A DNA stretch of 64,000 bases from NCBI GenBank assembly GCA_944381365.1, contig CALWKW010000004.1:62001-126000 (forward strand), in the 5' to 3' direction. Below the pieces are notes generated by a model. That model was not told where the DNA came from, did not search any database, and saw only the letters and a list, made by a program, of their open reading frames with translations. The position numbers were made by a program, and so were the translations under genes. Source of the stretch: an uncultured Christensenellaceae bacterium (GTDB lineage Bacteria > Bacillota > Clostridia > Christensenellales > UBA3700). Below are positions 37,171-46,660 of this stretch, piece after piece; within the stretch, counting starts at the first letter, position 1; the number at the start of each line of letters is the position of its first letter.

Positions 37171-38052
37171 ATGGCTATTTATAGTATGACGGGTTATGGC
37201 AAGGGAATTGCTGAAGAAAACGGCTTGAAAATTACGGTAGAGCTCAAATCCGTCAACCACAGATTTTTGGATTTGAATATCAAATTGCCCAAAGTTTTTT
37301 CTTTTGCCGAAGATGTTTTGAGAAAATGTTTGCAGGCAAATATCGGCAGAGGTCATATAGATGTCTATGTCAATTATGAAGACAACAGAGAAGACAAATG
37401 TAGTCTTAATATCGACTATGATTTGGCAAAACAATACATAGATGTGGCAAAACAGCTCGAAGAAAAATTCGGTGTGCAAAACAATTTGTATGTCAATGAG
37501 CTTTTGCGTATCCCCGAAGTAGTCACGCAAGTGGCAAACGAAGAAGACGAGCAAAAACTTGCTCAGCTTCTCACAAATGCGTGTATGTCTGCCATTGAGA
37601 ATATCAACAAAATGAAGCTTCTCGAAGGCGAAGCTCTCATCAAAGATTTGCTTGCAAAAATCGATGGTATTAAAAATGTGCTACCAGAAATTCAGAGATT
37701 GTCGCCTCTTACTTTGGATGAGTACAGACAAAAACTCATGGAAAGAGTGCAAGAATATCTCAAAGAAGTGCCTGTCGATGAAGTAAAACTCATAAACGAA
37801 GTAGCTTTTTACAGCGATAAGTTTTGTACCGATGAGGAAATCACAAGACTTTATACTCATATCGACCACTTCATAAATATCGTCAAAGAAGGCGGAGCGG
37901 TAGGCAAAAAACTTGATTTTATCGTTCAGGAAATGAACAGAGAAAGCAATACTATCGGCAGCAAATGCAATAATGCCGAAATTACAAAATATGTAGTTTT
38001 TTTGAAAAGCGAAATAGAAAAAATCAGAGAACAAGTTCAAAATCTTGTCTGA
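37171..38052 (+). CDS. yicC: YicC family endoribonuclease
   Basis: 293 residues, in the YicC/YloC family that includes RNases linked to small-RNA and mRNA decay. N-terminal signature MAIYSMTGYGKG and KSVNHRFLDLNIKLP; C-terminal DUF1732 block KLDFIVQEMNRESNTIGSKCN with the acidic/Asn residues of the catalytic site. ATG after GGAG. First gene of the conserved cluster; remA (ylzA), which lies between yloC and gmk in Bacillus, is absent here. Confidence 0.92.
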   Translation: MAIYSMTGYGKGIAEENGLKITVELKSVNHRFLDLNIKLPKVFSFAEDVLRKCLQANIGRGHIDVYVNYEDNREDKCSLNIDYDLAKQYIDVAKQLEEKFGVQNNLYVNELLRIPEVVTQVANEEDEQKLAQLLTNACMSAIENINKMKLLEGEALIKDLLAKIDGIKNVLPEIQRLSPLTLDEYRQKLMERVQEYLKEVPVDEVKLINEVAFYSDKFCTDEEITRLYTHIDHFINIVKEGGAVGKKLDFIVQEMNRESNTIGSKCNNAEITKYVVFLKSEIEKIREQVQNLV

Positions 38053-38076
38053 TACTTACAAATTACGGAGAAATAT

Positions 38077-38694
38077 ATGCAGGACAAAAGAGGATTATTG
38101 ATAGTTGTTTCCGGTCCTTCCGGTGCGGGTAAAGGTACTATTCTTGCTCATACGATAGAGAGTTATCCCACACTAAAGTATTCGGTTTCCGTGACTACAC
38201 GAAATCCCAGAAAAGGGGAAATCGAAGGCGTAAATTATTATTTCAAAACGCTCGAAGAGTTTGAGACAATGCTTAATCAGAATGAGTTTTTGGAATATCA
38301 AAAAGTATATGACAATTATTACGGCACACCTTTTAGTAAAGTAAACGAACAGCTCAATCAAGGTTTTGATGTTGTGCTCGAGATAGATGTAAAAGGTGCT
38401 TTGGAAGTAAAAAACAAATATCCCGATGCTGTTATGATATTCATATCTCCCGCAAAGAGAGAGACTATTGAGGAGAGATTGAGAGGTCGTTCGACAGAAA
38501 GCGAAGAACAGCTCAAAATTCGTACAAACAGTGCTATCGAGGAGATAAAACAAGCCGTTTTCTATGATTATATTGTGGTCAACGAAGATGTGCATCAAGG
38601 TGCCATGGACATAATCGCAATAATAGAAGCGGAAAAATGCAAAGTAAAAAACAACAAAAAATTTATAGACAATCTTATTTATGGAGGTAAATGA
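38077..38694 (+). CDS. gmk: guanylate kinase
   Basis: Phosphorylates GMP to GDP. 205 residues. P-loop VVSGPSGAGKGTIL (about residues 9-22), GMP-binding SVSVTTRNPRKGE and YYFKTLEEF, and the LID region RLRGRSTESEEQ. Its stop overlaps the Shine-Dalgarno region of rpoZ, so the two are cotranslated or tightly coupled. Confidence 0.96.
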   Translation: MQDKRGLLIVVSGPSGAGKGTILAHTIESYPTLKYSVSVTTRNPRKGEIEGVNYYFKTLEEFETMLNQNEFLEYQKVYDNYYGTPFSKVNEQLNQGFDVVLEIDVKGALEVKNKYPDAVMIFISPAKRETIEERLRGRSTESEEQLKIRTNSAIEEIKQAVFYDYIVVNEDVHQGAMDIIAIIEAEKCKVKNNKKFIDNLIYGGK

Positions 38695-38696
38695 TT

Positions 38697-38897
38697 ATGA
38701 TGATTGATCCACCTATTGACAAGTTGATAAAGAAGGCAGAATGTCGTTATGCTTTGGTATGCGGTATCGCAAAAAGAGCAAGACAACTCGAGACTCAATA
38801 TCCCGAACTTCTTGAAGAAAAGAAAATGAAGGCAATAAGCTATGCCGCTCAAGAAGTTTACAACGATAAGATTATTATCAAGAGAGACAATCAGTAA
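38697..38897 (+). CDS. rpoZ: RNA polymerase omega subunit
   Basis: 66 residues. PPIDKLIKKAECRYALVCGIAKRARQL is the conserved omega core that clamps the beta-prime subunit; the C-terminal AAQEVYNDKI also fits. Three ATGs are near (38691, 38697, 38700); 38697 has the best spacing from GGAGG. Position between gmk and coaBC is the standard one. Confidence 0.92.
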   Translation: MMIDPPIDKLIKKAECRYALVCGIAKRARQLETQYPELLEEKKMKAISYAAQEVYNDKIIIKRDNQ

Positions 38898-38944
38898 TCG
38901 GTATTTTATAAAGCAGATTTTTGCATGATTTTGGAGAGATAGTT

Positions 38945-40126
38945 ATGCTGTCAAACTACAACATTTTGCTTGGCGTAAGCGGCGGAATAGCATGTTATAA
39001 GGCATGTGAAATAGTGTCAAGACTGAAAAAACTCGGTGCAGGCGTGGATGTCGTAATGACTCAGAATGCTACGGAGTTTGTTTCGCCTTTGACTTTTGAG
39101 ACATTGTCCAATCGTCCTGCCATAAGCGATATGTTCGCTCGCAAAAAAGAGTGGGAAGTAGAGCATATATCTTTGGCAAAAAAAGCAGATTTGTGCATTA
39201 TCGCACCGGCTACCGCCAATATTATCGCAAAGCTTGCAGACGGCATTGCAGACGATATGTTGACCACTACTTATCTTGCTTTGAGATGTCCTGTAATCAT
39301 CGCTCCAGCGATGAATACCAATATGTACACAAATCCCGTAGTAGTGGAAAATTTGCAAAAACTCGCAAATGCGGGAGCGATAATAATTGACAGCACCGAA
39401 GGCAGACTTGCTTGCGGAGATGTAGGCAAAGGCAAAATGGCAGAGCCTGTCGATATCGTGGCAAAAGCCGTGGAAGTGCTTTGCCCTAAGAGAGATTTTA
39501 AAGGAAAAAAAGTGCTTATTACGGCAGGAGCGACAAGAGAAAATATTGACGGCGTAAGATTTATCACAAACCGCTCTTCGGGAAAAATGGGTATAGAACT
39601 TGCCAAGGCTGTCGTAAAAAGAGGCGGAAGCGTAGTGCTTGTAAAAGGACTTGTTCAGGTGCCTGTTCCCTCATACATTACGGATGTGGTAGAAGTAGAG
39701 TCGACACAGCAAATGTATGAAGCGGTAATGGATAAATATAAAGAATGCGATGTTATTATAAAAGCTGCCGCACCGAGCGATTATCGTCCCAAAGAAAAAA
39801 TCGACAACAAGCTGAAAGGCGAATCGATAACTTTGGAGCTTGTCAAAAATCCCGATATAGCAAAGGCAGTGGGACAGGTAAAAGGCGAGAGAAAACTAGT
39901 AGTTTTCTGTGCCGAAACTCAAAAGCTTCTTGACAGTGCTTTGCAAAAACTCAGTTCAAAAAATGCCGATTTGGTCGTAGCAAACGATGTCACGCAAAAA
40001 GGTGCGGGTTTTGATTGCGATACCAATATCGTCACGATAGCAAAAAAAGACGGCTCAATCAAATCCTATCCGGTTTTGCCAAAGAGTCAGGTCGCAGAAG
40101 TTATACTTGATGAGATTTACAAATGA
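38945..40126 (+). CDS. coaBC: phosphopantothenoylcysteine decarboxylase / synthetase
   Basis: Bifunctional CoA-pathway enzyme, 393 residues. The N-terminal CoaC flavoprotein has GVSGGIACYKACEI, the HIS in EHISLAKKAD, PAMNTNMYTNP (about residue 120) and the ACGDVGKGKMAE clamp. The C-terminal CoaB (about 185-393) has LITAGATRENIDGVRFITNRSSGKMG and AAAPSDYRP. Start by GGAGAG site. Its stop overlaps the priA start (ATGA). Confidence 0.96.
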   Translation: MLSNYNILLGVSGGIACYKACEIVSRLKKLGAGVDVVMTQNATEFVSPLTFETLSNRPAISDMFARKKEWEVEHISLAKKADLCIIAPATANIIAKLADGIADDMLTTTYLALRCPVIIAPAMNTNMYTNPVVVENLQKLANAGAIIIDSTEGRLACGDVGKGKMAEPVDIVAKAVEVLCPKRDFKGKKVLITAGATRENIDGVRFITNRSSGKMGIELAKAVVKRGGSVVLVKGLVQVPVPSYITDVVEVESTQQMYEAVMDKYKECDVIIKAAAPSDYRPKEKIDNKLKGESITLELVKNPDIAKAVGQVKGERKLVVFCAETQKLLDSALQKLSSKNADLVVANDVTQKGAGFDCDTNIVTIAKKDGSIKSYPVLPKSQVAEVILDEIYK

Positions 40127-42318
40127 TTGCAAAAGTTATTGTAGACATAAGCAACAGCGAAATAGACAAAATTTTTGATTATGAAATCCCCTCAAACCTT
40201 AATGTTCAAAAGGGTAGCAGAGTGCTTGTACCCTTCGGTACAAAAAGAATTGAGGGCTTTTGTATTGATATAGCCGAAAAATCCGATGTGCCTACGCTCA
40301 AAAGCATCGAAGGCGTATTGGACGAATTTGTGTGCATAAGCGAAGAAATGCTAGAGCTTATGCAGTATATGAAACAAAAATTTTATATTCGTTATGTCGA
40401 CAGTTTGAGGTTGTTTATTCCTTCCAAGTTGAGAGGCGGAAGAATAAAGGAGCTCACCAGAATATTTGTAAAGCTCAATCCGATGTTTGATTATGAAGAC
40501 ATTGTCGATGCAGTGCCCGAGAGAGCAAAAAGTCAGCTTGCAATAATCGAAAGATTAAAAGAAAACGGCGAATTTTTGAGTGTTCTCAATACAGAATATT
40601 CAGTAAGTGCTATAAATACTTTGGTCAGCAAAGGTCTTCTGATAAAGACTACCGAGCAAGTAGAAAGAAAACCTATGCAAAGCATACAGGGGTCATTAAA
40701 AGAAGTAGAACTTCGTCCCCAACAAAAAAGAGCTTTGGACACGATTTTTACTACGCAAAAAGATACCATTCTTTTGAACGGCGTGACAGGTTCGGGAAAA
40801 ACTCTCGTATATATGACAGCCATACAAAAGGTTTTGGATGAAGGCAAAAGTGCTGTCATGCTTGTTCCCGAAATATCGCTTACGCCTCAGATGCTCAAAA
40901 ATTTTAGAGGTTATTTTGGCGACAGAGTGGCAATGTTGCACAGCGGTCTTAGTGACGGAGAGAGGTTTGACGAATGGAAAAGATTGTTAAAAGGTCAGGC
41001 TTCCATAGTCGTAGGAGCTCGCTCGGCAATATTCGCACCATTGAAAAATATCGGACTTATTATAGTGGACGAAGAGCATGACGCAAGTTATGTCAGCGAA
41101 TCGAATCCTCGTTATAGAACAGTCGATATCGCAAGATTCAGAGCAAAATACAACAATGCAAAAGTAGTGCTGGGAAGTGCTACTCCTTCGATAGAAAGCT
41201 ATTTGCTCGCAAAAAACGGAGAGTATGCTTTGGCTGTTATGGACCAAAGAATAAGCGACAAAGGCATGCCTAAGATAGAAATCGTCAATATGTCAAACGA
41301 ACTTCTTATGGGAAATGACGGCATATTCTCTTCAAAGCTCGAGTCAGAGCTAAAGGCTACTATCGAGAAGGGCGAGCAGGCAATGATATTTCTCAACAGG
41401 CGAGGTCATTCCTCTTTTGTGATGTGCCGCAAGTGCGGATACATAGCAAAATGTACGGATTGCGACATATCGCTTACATATCATTCGGTCGACAATATGC
41501 TCAAGTGCCATTACTGCGGAAAAAGATACAAGATGCTCACTAATTGCCCCGATTGCGGCAGTACAAGCATAAGGTACGGAAAATTGGGTACGCAAAGAGT
41601 TGTGGAAGAAATTCAAAGACTTTTTCCTAATGTAAAAGTCCTTAGAATGGACAATGAGACGACTGCCACAAAGACAGCTTATCTCGATATTTTGGGAGCT
41701 TTTGCCGCAAAAGAAGCACAAGTGCTTGTGGGTACGCAAATGATAGCCAAAGGGCACGATTTTCCCGATGTGACTTTGGTGGGAATACTCGATGCGGATA
41801 TGAGTCTTTATCATCAGGATTATCGTTCAAACGAGCGTACTTTTCAGCTTGTGACTCAAGTAGCTGGAAGAGCAGGAAGAAGCGATAAAGGCGGAAAGGT
41901 AATTTTGCAGACTTATTCGCCCAATCACTATGTTTACAGATTTGCGAGCAATTATGATTATAAAGGCTTTTTCGAGAAGGAAAACAATGTGAGATGCACC
42001 ACGAATTTTCCTCCTTATACGACAATCATAAGAGTTTTGATGACATCTGAAGATGAGGATAAGGTCATTGAGGGAGCAAAGAAGATATATAGAGAACTTC
42101 TCGATTATGCCCAGCAAAACAAAAATGAGTTTTTGTATATACAGGCAATGAAATCTCCTGTGGGAAGAATACAAAACAAGTTCAGATATCAGATTATCGC
42201 AAGAATAAAGAGAAACAAAGAAGACCAAATCATAGCAAAATTTTATAGCGTGATTGACAAAAATAAGTTCAGACAAGTATCCGTATTCGCTGAGATCAAT
42301 CCTCAGAATATGGCATAA
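40123..42318 (+). CDS. priA: primosomal protein N' (PriA helicase)
   Basis: Restarts stalled replication forks. 731 residues: N-terminal 3'-DNA-binding domain, Walker [13 protein letters not shown] (about residue 226), DEEH box (about 318), eight-Cys zinc region (CRKCGYIAKCTDC and CHYCGKRYKMLTNCPDC, about 435-480), then helicase motifs GTQMIAKGHDFP and QVAGRAGRSD. Overlaps coaBC by 4 nt and is followed by def. Confidence 0.96.
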   Translation: MIAKVIVDISNSEIDKIFDYEIPSNLNVQKGSRVLVPFGTKRIEGFCIDIAEKSDVPTLKSIEGVLDEFVCISEEMLELMQYMKQKFYIRYVDSLRLFIPSKLRGGRIKELTRIFVKLNPMFDYEDIVDAVPERAKSQLAIIERLKENGEFLSVLNTEYSVSAINTLVSKGLLIKTTEQVERKPMQSIQGSLKEVELRPQQKRALDTIFTTQKDTILLNGVTGSGKTLVYMTAIQKVLDEGKSAVMLVPEISLTPQMLKNFRGYFGDRVAMLHSGLSDGERFDEWKRLLKGQASIVVGARSAIFAPLKNIGLIIVDEEHDASYVSESNPRYRTVDIARFRAKYNNAKVVLGSATPSIESYLLAKNGEYALAVMDQRISDKGMPKIEIVNMSNELLMGNDGIFSSKLESELKATIEKGEQAMIFLNRRGHSSFVMCRKCGYIAKCTDCDISLTYHSVDNMLKCHYCGKRYKMLTNCPDCGSTSIRYGKLGTQRVVEEIQRLFPNVKVLRMDNETTATKTAYLDILGAFAAKEAQVLVGTQMIAKGHDFPDVTLVGILDADMSLYHQDYRSNERTFQLVTQVAGRAGRSDKGGKVILQTYSPNHYVYRFASNYDYKGFFEKENNVRCTTNFPPYTTIIRVLMTSEDEDKVIEGAKKIYRELLDYAQQNKNEFLYIQAMKSPVGRIQNKFRYQIIARIKRNKEDQIIAKFYSVIDKNKFRQVSVFAEINPQNMA

Positions 42319-42343
42319 CATAAAGATAATAAGGAGAAAGAAA

Positions 42344-42796
42344 ATGGCTTTAAGAGATATAGTGGTAGATCCCAATCCCACATTAAGAAAAAAATGCAGA
42401 CCTGTCGAGGTGTTTGACGAAAAGCTTGGCAAATTGCTTGACGATATGAGAGAAACAATGAATCATGCTGACGGAGTAGGACTTGCAGGACCTCAGGTGG
42501 GTATTTTGCGTAGACTTGCGGTAGTGGAAGTCGAGGATTTTTATATAGAGCTTATCAATCCCGTTATTGTCAAAAAAACAGGTACTCAGGACGGACCTGA
42601 AGGCTGTCTGAGCGTTCCCAACAAACAGGCTGATATCAAAAGACCTTACAAGGTTACGGTAGACTATCAGGACAGAAATGGCACTCCTATGACCGTTACG
42701 GCAGAAGGATTCATAGCAAGAGCTTTTTGCCACGAGATAGACCATCTTGACGGAATTCTTTATTATGACTATATAGAAAAGCAAGAAAAAAGATAA
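42344..42796 (+). CDS. def: peptide deformylase
   Basis: Removes the formyl group from new proteins. 150 residues. Three motifs: GVGLAGPQVG (the usual GxGLAAPQ has Ala where Gly is seen here), EGCLSVP with the metal Cys, and FCHEIDHLDG with the HExxH-type metal site. ATG after AAGGAGAAAG. Confidence 0.95.
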   Translation: MALRDIVVDPNPTLRKKCRPVEVFDEKLGKLLDDMRETMNHADGVGLAGPQVGILRRLAVVEVEDFYIELINPVIVKKTGTQDGPEGCLSVPNKQADIKRPYKVTVDYQDRNGTPMTVTAEGFIARAFCHEIDHLDGILYYDYIEKQEKR

Positions 42797-42894
42797 AAGG
42801 CGATTAAAATCTTTAAATTTATTTTGAAGATTTGACAGAAGTTTAATAAACTAGATATAAACATTGTAAAAAATAAAAAATCAAGCGAGGCAAT

Positions 42895-43827
42895 ATGAGG
42901 ATATTATTTTTAGGCACACCGGATTTTGCTGTCGAGGCATTAAAAAAGATACTTGCCACAAGACATGAAGTTGTGGGAGTAGTGACTCAACCTGACAGAA
43001 AACGCAACAGAGGAGAAATCTCTTTTTCTCCCGTAAAAGAGTGTGCGATAGAAAATAATATCAAAGTATATCAATACGAAAGCATCCGCAAAGAGGGAGT
43101 GGAAGACATAAAAGCTATCAATCCCGATATCATGGTCACATGTGCATTCGGTCAGATAATAAGTCAGGAGATCTTGGATATTCCAAAGTACGGAGTAGTC
43201 AATATACACGCTTCGCTCCTTCCTAAATACAGAGGCAGCAGCCCTATACAGTGGTGTCTTATAAAGGGCGAAAAAAAGACGGGTATTACCATAATGCGTA
43301 CAGCTCTTGCTGTCGACAGCGGAGATATACTTTTGCAAAAAGAAATCGATATATTGCCTGATGAAAATGCAGGAGAACTTTTTGACAGGCTTGCTGTGCT
43401 CGGCGGCGAAGCGATAGTGGAAGCATTGGAGATTATCGACAGCGGAAAAGCAAAGTATGTTCCTCAGGATGAGAGCAAGGCTACTCATTATCCAATGATA
43501 AAAAAAGAAGACGGACATATCGATTGGTCGCAGTCTAATATCGATATTTTCAATAAGATGAGAGGCTTTACGCCTTGGCCGTCAGTATATAGCTTTCTTG
43601 ATAAAAAGCTTTTTAAAATATTAAAGTGCAAGATTGTCGATAATGACGAAATGGCAAAAGACTTATCTCAAGGCGAAGTCCTTGTTGAGAATCATCGCAA
43701 AGCATTTGTGGGTTGCAAAAGCGGAGCGATAGAGCTTTTAGAAGTGCAGCTTGAAGGAAAAAAGGCTATGGACATAGCTACTTTTTTGACAAGCGGAAAA
43801 TTGAAAACAGGAGCAAAACTTGACTGA
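42895..43827 (+). CDS. fmt: methionyl-tRNA formyltransferase
   Basis: Formylates initiator Met-tRNA. 310 residues. N-terminal FLGTPDFAVEAL, catalytic block NIHASLLPKYRGSSPIQW (Asn/His) and GITIMRTALAVDSGD (Asp), and a C-terminal OB-type tRNA-binding domain (about 205-310). It directly follows def and its stop overlaps the rsmB start. Confidence 0.96.
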   Translation: MRILFLGTPDFAVEALKKILATRHEVVGVVTQPDRKRNRGEISFSPVKECAIENNIKVYQYESIRKEGVEDIKAINPDIMVTCAFGQIISQEILDIPKYGVVNIHASLLPKYRGSSPIQWCLIKGEKKTGITIMRTALAVDSGDILLQKEIDILPDENAGELFDRLAVLGGEAIVEALEIIDSGKAKYVPQDESKATHYPMIKKEDGHIDWSQSNIDIFNKMRGFTPWPSVYSFLDKKLFKILKCKIVDNDEMAKDLSQGEVLVENHRKAFVGCKSGAIELLEVQLEGKKAMDIATFLTSGKLKTGAKLD

Positions 43828-45068
43828 TGAACGGATTGGTGCTTGCGTATGATGTGCTTGCAAAAATTTATAAAGAAGATGCGTTCAGCTCGATAGAACT
43901 CAACAAAAGAGTTGTCGGGGCAAACAATCAAGCCGTGGTCACAAGGCTTGTTTACGGAGTTTTGCAAAAAGATATCGAGCTTGATTATTATATATCGGCA
44001 TTGACGACAAAAAAGCCCAGCAAAACGATATTGATACTTTTAAAATTGGGACTATATTGTCTTAAATATATGGATAGTTTTCCTGACTATGCAGTAGTGG
44101 ATGAAGTAGTAGATTTGTGCGAAAAGCTTGGCAAAAGACAGCTCAAAGGCTTTGTCAACAGCACATTGAAGACTTTTATCTCAAAAGGCAAAACCATTGA
44201 TTTGCCAAAAGATAATATAGGAAAACTTAGTGTGAAATACAGCATACCTTTGTGGCTTTCAAAGGCTTATATCAAACAATACGGAATAGAAAAAGCAGAA
44301 GAATTTTTGAGTGTAGAAGAATTTACAAAGGAGCATATAAGAAACAATCCTTTTGTATGGACGCTTGACGAACTCAAAAAGGATTTGGACAAGCAAGGTA
44401 TAGAATATATACAAAGCATTGCAGACGGACTTTTTGTGGATAATTCAGCATATATCAAAAAGTTGAACAATGACGGCAAAATCACTTATCAATCTATGAC
44501 ATCGATGCTTGCGGTCAAAGCTTTGGATATGAAAGATAATGAGATCTTGCTCGATATGTGTTCTGCTCCTGGCGGAAAAGCGGTGTATGCAAGTCAGCTT
44601 GCAGACATAAAGGTAGTGGCTTGCGATATTCATGAGCACAGATTGCAATTAATAAATTCTTATGCAAATCGTATTGGCGTAAAGAGTATCACAACAATGC
44701 TTAATGACGGATGCGGATATAATAAGGATTTTGATAAAAAATTCGACAAAGTATTATGCGATGTGCCTTGTAGCGGTTTGGGCGTTGCCGGCAAAAAACC
44801 TGATATTTATCTAAGATCTAGCATGGAAAAGGTCGAAGAAATCTCAAAGATTCAATATCAGATACTTACAAACGCAAGTAAATATACAAAAGATAATGGC
44901 AGAATAGTATATTCTACCTGTACGACTTTGAGAGAGGAAAACTATAATATCGTAGGACGATTTGTCAAGGAAAACAAAGATTGGCAAATTCTAGATTGCA
45001 AAAACTATTTGCCTGACGGCAAAGGTACGGACGGATTTTTTATAGCAGTATTGGAGAAGAAAAATTGA
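43827..45068 (+). CDS. rsmB: 16S rRNA m5C967 methyltransferase
   Basis: 413 residues. N-terminal NusB-like RNA-binding domain (about 1-130: AYDVLAKIYKEDAFSSIEL, YAVVDEVVDLCEKLG), then an m5C methyltransferase with SAM motif LDMCSAPGGKAVYASQ (about 243-258) and the two catalytic cysteines in DVPCSGLG (about 314) and YSTCTTLREEN (about 363). Overlaps fmt and rlmN. Confidence 0.95.
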   Translation: MNGLVLAYDVLAKIYKEDAFSSIELNKRVVGANNQAVVTRLVYGVLQKDIELDYYISALTTKKPSKTILILLKLGLYCLKYMDSFPDYAVVDEVVDLCEKLGKRQLKGFVNSTLKTFISKGKTIDLPKDNIGKLSVKYSIPLWLSKAYIKQYGIEKAEEFLSVEEFTKEHIRNNPFVWTLDELKKDLDKQGIEYIQSIADGLFVDNSAYIKKLNNDGKITYQSMTSMLAVKALDMKDNEILLDMCSAPGGKAVYASQLADIKVVACDIHEHRLQLINSYANRIGVKSITTMLNDGCGYNKDFDKKFDKVLCDVPCSGLGVAGKKPDIYLRSSMEKVEEISKIQYQILTNASKYTKDNGRIVYSTCTTLREENYNIVGRFVKENKDWQILDCKNYLPDGKGTDGFFIAVLEKKN

Positions 45069-46123
45069 TTGAGAGTAAATTGCTTTTGGATATGAATACC
45101 CAAGAATTGTCAGAACTTCTGGCAAGTTTTGGCGAGCCCAAGTTTCGTGCCAAGCAATTATATGAATGGCTCAATAAGGGTGCTGAATTTGATGAGATGA
45201 CAAATATGCCCAAAAATCTTATCGAAAAATTGAAGTCCGCAGGATACAGGGCTCAAGGCATAAAAATATTAAAAGAATATATATCTCAAAAAGACGGCAC
45301 AATCAAATATCTTTATTCTTTGTATGACGGAAATCTTATAGAAGGCGTACTTATGAAATATAAGTACGGCAATACAATATGCGTGTCCACACAGGTCGGA
45401 TGCAGAATGAATTGTGCGTTTTGTGCATCGGGACTTGACGGACTCGTGCGAAATCTTAGTGCCGGAGAAATACTCGGACAAGTAGTCGCTGTAAATAGAA
45501 AAAACTCAAACGACAGCGAAAGAGGTGTGACAAATATCGTGCTTATGGGAAGCGGAGAGCCTCTTGACAACTATGACAATGTGTGCAAGTTTTTGACTAT
45601 GGTAAGCGATGAAAAAGGACTAAATATTTCAAAAAGAAACATATCTTTATCTACTTGCGGATTGTGTGATAAGATTGTGCAGCTTGCCGATGACGGATAT
45701 TCTCCTACGATGACGATATCATTGCATGCTCCCAATGACGATATGAGAAAAAAGATAATGCCTATTGCCAAAAAGTATTCTATAAATGACATTATAAAAG
45801 CCGTAAAATATTATTTTGACAAAACAGGCAGAAGAATTATTTTTGAATATTCTATGATAAGCGGAGAAAATGACACAGAAGAATGTGCAAGAGAATTGGC
45901 AAAGGTAGTCAAAGGATTGTCTTGTCACATAAATCTTATACCGCTCAATTTTGTCAAAGAAAGAGGTCTTGACGGAAGCAATAAAAAGAATATATATCGC
46001 TTTCAGGCTATATTGGAAAGCTATGGCGTAAGCGTTACGGTAAGACGCAGTATGGGCAGCGATATAGAAGGAGCTTGCGGACAGCTCAGAAGAAAGGTAA
46101 TAAATGGCGATGAAAGTGTATGA
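45065..46123 (+). CDS. rlmN: dual-specificity 23S rRNA/tRNA adenine C2 methyltransferase
   Basis: Radical-SAM enzyme making m2A2503 in 23S rRNA and m2A37 in some tRNAs. 352 residues. N-terminal FRAKQLYEWL; radical-SAM motif CRMNCAFC (about residues 114-121); resolving Cys near the C-terminus in DIEGACGQLRRK (about 342) and the partner Cys in LSTCGLCD. It starts with TTG overlapping the rsmB stop (TTGA), behind GGAG. Confidence 0.95.
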   Translation: MIESKLLLDMNTQELSELLASFGEPKFRAKQLYEWLNKGAEFDEMTNMPKNLIEKLKSAGYRAQGIKILKEYISQKDGTIKYLYSLYDGNLIEGVLMKYKYGNTICVSTQVGCRMNCAFCASGLDGLVRNLSAGEILGQVVAVNRKNSNDSERGVTNIVLMGSGEPLDNYDNVCKFLTMVSDEKGLNISKRNISLSTCGLCDKIVQLADDGYSPTMTISLHAPNDDMRKKIMPIAKKYSINDIIKAVKYYFDKTGRRIIFEYSMISGENDTEECARELAKVVKGLSCHINLIPLNFVKERGLDGSNKKNIYRFQAILESYGVSVTVRRSMGSDIEGACGQLRRKVINGDESV

Positions 46124-46625
46124 GATGTATGATGAAAATTATACATCGGGTAAAGAATATAAGAATATTCGAAAAGCTGTCAGAGCGATAATCCAAAAGA
46201 GTGGCAAATTTTTTGTAGAAGAATGCAAAAATCCTGATATAATTATGTTGCCTGGGGGCGGAATAGAAGACGGCGAAAGCAATTTTGAGTGCATAAAAAG
46301 AGAGTGCATAGAAGAATGCGGAGTTGTAGTCGAGCCTTGCGAAGAGCTTTTTGCAATAAGAGAATATTATAAAGATACTATATTTTATAGTACATATATA
46401 AAATGCAAAATAATAGGCACTTGCGACAAGAAAATGACAGAGCATGAAAAGAGCTTGGAAATGATATCATTGTGGCAAAGTGCAAAAGCTATAAAGAATA
46501 AAATAGAAGAACTTATTTGCATATATCCCGAAGGCAGTGGGCTTAAAGGAATGCACAAAAGAGAATATCTAGCGATAAATCATATTATTGAACATTGTTC
46601 AAGTGATAAAAGTATACAAAAATAA
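46104..46625 (+). CDS. Nudix hydrolase
   Basis: 173 residues, start overlapping the rlmN end by 20 nt. A full Nudix box GGIEDGESNFECIKRECIEECG (GX5EX7REUXEEXGU) lies at about residues 51-73, inside a normal alpha/beta Nudix fold; an RKAVRAIIQ strand precedes it. Substrate cannot be told; such genes clean up modified nucleotides or cap-like dinucleotides. It occupies the place of prpC-prkC in Bacillus. Its last codons contain a copy of the TTGAACA palindrome (46588-46602), so the C-terminal dozen residues (EHCSSDKSIQK) may be altered by insertion of that element. Confidence 0.85.
   Translation: MAMKVYEMYDENYTSGKEYKNIRKAVRAIIQKSGKFFVEECKNPDIIMLPGGGIEDGESNFECIKRECIEECGVVVEPCEELFAIREYYKDTIFYSTYIKCKIIGTCDKKMTEHEKSLEMISLWQSAKAIKNKIEELICIYPEGSGLKGMHKREYLAINHIIEHCSSDKSIQK
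46588..46602. repeat. palindrome family copy 4, inside the Nudix coding end
   Basis: Perfect TTGAACATTGTTCAA, 23 nt before the Nudix stop and about 60 nt before rsgA. Confidence 0.85.
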
Positions 46626-46660
46626 AATCTTGTTTTGTCAAAAACAAAAAGGAGCTTATT

